9,404 bases of DNA from Gammaproteobacteria bacterium (GTDB lineage: Bacteria > Pseudomonadota > Gammaproteobacteria > Steroidobacterales > Steroidobacteraceae): assembly GCA_020846815.1 (NCBI GenBank), contig JADLDF010000314.1, forward strand, positions 1-9,404, read 5' to 3'. Positions 8,700 to 9,404 of this stretch are shown here, in pieces; the first letter of the stretch is position 1, and each line of letters opens with the position of its first letter. Both the position numbers and the translations under genes were made by a program. A model generated the notes under the pieces. It was not told the origin of the DNA and did not search any database. It saw only the letters and a program-made list of their open reading frames with translations.

Positions 8700-9170
8700 C
8701 TAGGGTCGGCCCGGCGGCGTTCCCAGCCACTTGCCGGCGCTGTAGCCGCCGTCGACCGAGATCGCCTGGCCGCTGACCAGTCGCGCCTGATCGGAGAGCA
8801 GGAAGACGATCACGTCGGCGATCTCCTCGGGCCGGCCGGCGCGGTTGAAAGCATGAGCCGCGTGGTGCGCCGCCGCGAGCTCCTTCATCGATGGATCCTG
8901 CAGGAAGTCCGTCAGCGGCGTATCGACCAGGCCGGGACAGACGCAGTTGACGCGCACGCCGCCCGAACCGAGATCGATCGCCAGACAGCGCGTCATGTGG
9001 ATCACCGCGGCCTTGCTGGTCGCGTAGGGCGCTTGCAGGTCGCGACCCATGACGCCGAACGAGCTGCCGATGGTCACCGTCTCGCCGTCGCACTTCAGCG
9101 TCATCACCGACTTCTGATCGCCCATCGGCGTGCTGCTGACGCAGTCCCAGACTCCATCGATCGTCGCCAT
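8700..9170 (-). CDS. Truncated SDR-family oxidoreductase fused to an unrelated N-terminus (probably non-functional)
   Basis: The frame encodes 156 residues, against about 250 for a classical short-chain dehydrogenase/reductase. Residues from about 34 onward are clearly the C-terminal half of an SDR. The catalytic set is Ser36, Tyr49 and Lys53 (YATSK), with the normal 13-residue Ser-Tyr spacing. The downstream motifs GVRVNCVCPGLVDTP, RAGRPEEIADVIVFLLSD and the closing SGQAISVDGGY are also present. The whole Rossmann N-half, including the TGxxxGxG cofactor loop and the NAG motif, is missing. Residues 1-33 (MATIDGVWDCVSSTPMGDQK and onward) instead resemble the start of a small beta-rich protein family of unknown function. 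A strong GAGGAG lies nine bases before the ATG, overlapping the stop region of the upstream Rieske-like gene. The simplest reading is an in-frame deletion joining two adjacent genes. Without a nucleotide-binding half it is unlikely to be an active dehydrogenase. Confidence 0.8.
   Translation of the reverse strand: MATIDGVWDCVSSTPMGDQKSVMTLKCDGETVTIGSSFGVMGRDLQAPYATSKAAVIHMTRCLAIDLGSGGVRVNCVCPGLVDTPLTDFLQDPSMKELAAAHHAAHAFNRAGRPEEIADVIVFLLSDQARLVSGQAISVDGGYSAGKWLGTPPGRP
9069..9074 (-). other. Inferred fusion junction inside the chimeric ORF
   Basis: Around codons 33/34 the protein changes from the small-domain start (ending DGETVT) to SDR sequence (beginning IGSSFGVMG). The exact breakpoint is uncertain by several codons. 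No repeat or insertion sequence is visible at the join. Confidence 0.5.
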
Positions 9171-9179
9171 GATCCGCAG

Positions 9180-9185
9180 CTCCTC
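9180..9185 (-). promoter_or_regulatory. Ribosome binding site of the chimeric ORF
   Basis: On the minus strand, GAGGAG with nine bases before ATG 9170 supports that start. It overlaps the stop codon of the upstream gene (9184-9186), indicating the two were one transcript with coupled translation. Confidence 0.6.
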
Positions 9186-9404
9186 AGCCTTCGGCCTGCT
9201 CGACCTGACGGGCGTCGCGGCTCTTGATCAGCGGCACCGGCTCGATCGGCCAGTTGCCTTCCTTGCGACGGCGCGGCGAGGGGATCGCGAACGCCGTGGC
9301 CTTGTTGTTGCGGCGCTGGAACTCCTCCCAGTCGATCCGCCAGCCCATGTTGTCGAACTTCGCGAGCCACTGGCGGTAGGCGACCACGGCCTTGTCGGCC
9401 GGCA
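9184..9404 (-). CDS. Probable Rieske-type ring-hydroxylating oxygenase alpha subunit, C-terminal end (5' end outside window)
   Basis: The frame is open from the window edge to a TGA at 9184-9186 and gives about 73 C-terminal residues. It begins PADKAVVAYRQWLAKFDNMG and continues with WRIDWEEFQRRN and AFAIPSPRRRKEGNWPIEPVPLI. From memory, the pattern of YRxWL, then a short acidic helix, then (A/V)IPSPxRR and a NWxxxPVPL ending, is like the extreme C-terminus of Rieske aromatic-ring oxygenase alpha subunits of the phthalate/vanillate demethylase type. The Rieske iron-sulphur and mononuclear iron motifs that would prove this lie outside the window, so the family call is tentative. It is followed within 13 bp by the chimeric SDR ORF, a pairing common in aromatic or steroid catabolic clusters. 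Confidence 0.45.
   Translation of the reverse strand, partial: PADKAVVAYRQWLAKFDNMGWRIDWEEFQRRNNKATAFAIPSPRRRKEGNWPIEPVPLIKSRDARQVEQAEG

Overview
The window is about 9.4 kb of very GC-rich, densely coding DNA. Codon use strongly favours G/C in the third position. The gene families (type IV pilus/type II secretion assembly parts, Tex, Rieske and SDR oxidoreductases) fit a high-GC proteobacterium, most likely a gamma- or betaproteobacterium. The lineage is an inference from gene content; there is no rRNA or other phylogenetic marker in the window.

Left part (1-5440, + strand): the 3' portion of one operon encoding an inner-membrane pilus/pseudopilus assembly machine. In order it holds the C-terminus of a GspE/PilB-type ATPase, a GspF/PilC-type platform protein, a GspL-like protein that looks like PilM fused to PilN, a PilO/GspM-like protein, a PilP/GspC-like periplasmic protein, a PilX/GspK-like pseudopilin and a classical prepilin with a GFSLIE processing site. 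All junctions but one are 4-bp ATGA or GTGA overlaps; the exception is a 5-bp gap. The set is therefore probably translated as a coupled unit and its products should act together. The ATPase and platform would drive assembly, the L/O/P-like proteins would link them to the outer-membrane side, and the two (pseudo)pilins would be assembled. The secretin, prepilin peptidase and remaining pilins are not in the window; some may lie upstream. The system does not match canonical Gsp, PilMNOPQ or Msh order in detail and may be an uncharacterised relative.

Middle (5508-7973, - strand): a complete tex gene, convergent with the pilus operon, coding for a housekeeping nucleic-acid-binding protein (Tex N-terminal, YqgF-like, helix-hairpin-helix and S1 domains) with a 75-residue Arg/Gly-rich tail. 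A divergent intergenic region (7974-8144) follows, with a candidate tex promoter and two palindromes. After it comes a small two-helix membrane protein gene of the DUF6766 type (8145-8531, + strand).

Right part (8532-9404): a short possible remnant ORF that resembles the start of UdgX-type uracil-DNA glycosylases, then two genes on the - strand reading leftwards from the window edge. The first is the 3' end of what is probably a Rieske-type ring-hydroxylating oxygenase alpha subunit. The second is a short ORF whose first ~33 residues look like a small unrelated domain and whose remainder is the C-terminal half of a short-chain dehydrogenase. It lacks the NAD(P)-binding glycine motif and is best read as a deletion chimera. 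The right end therefore looks like the eroded tail of a catabolic gene cluster.
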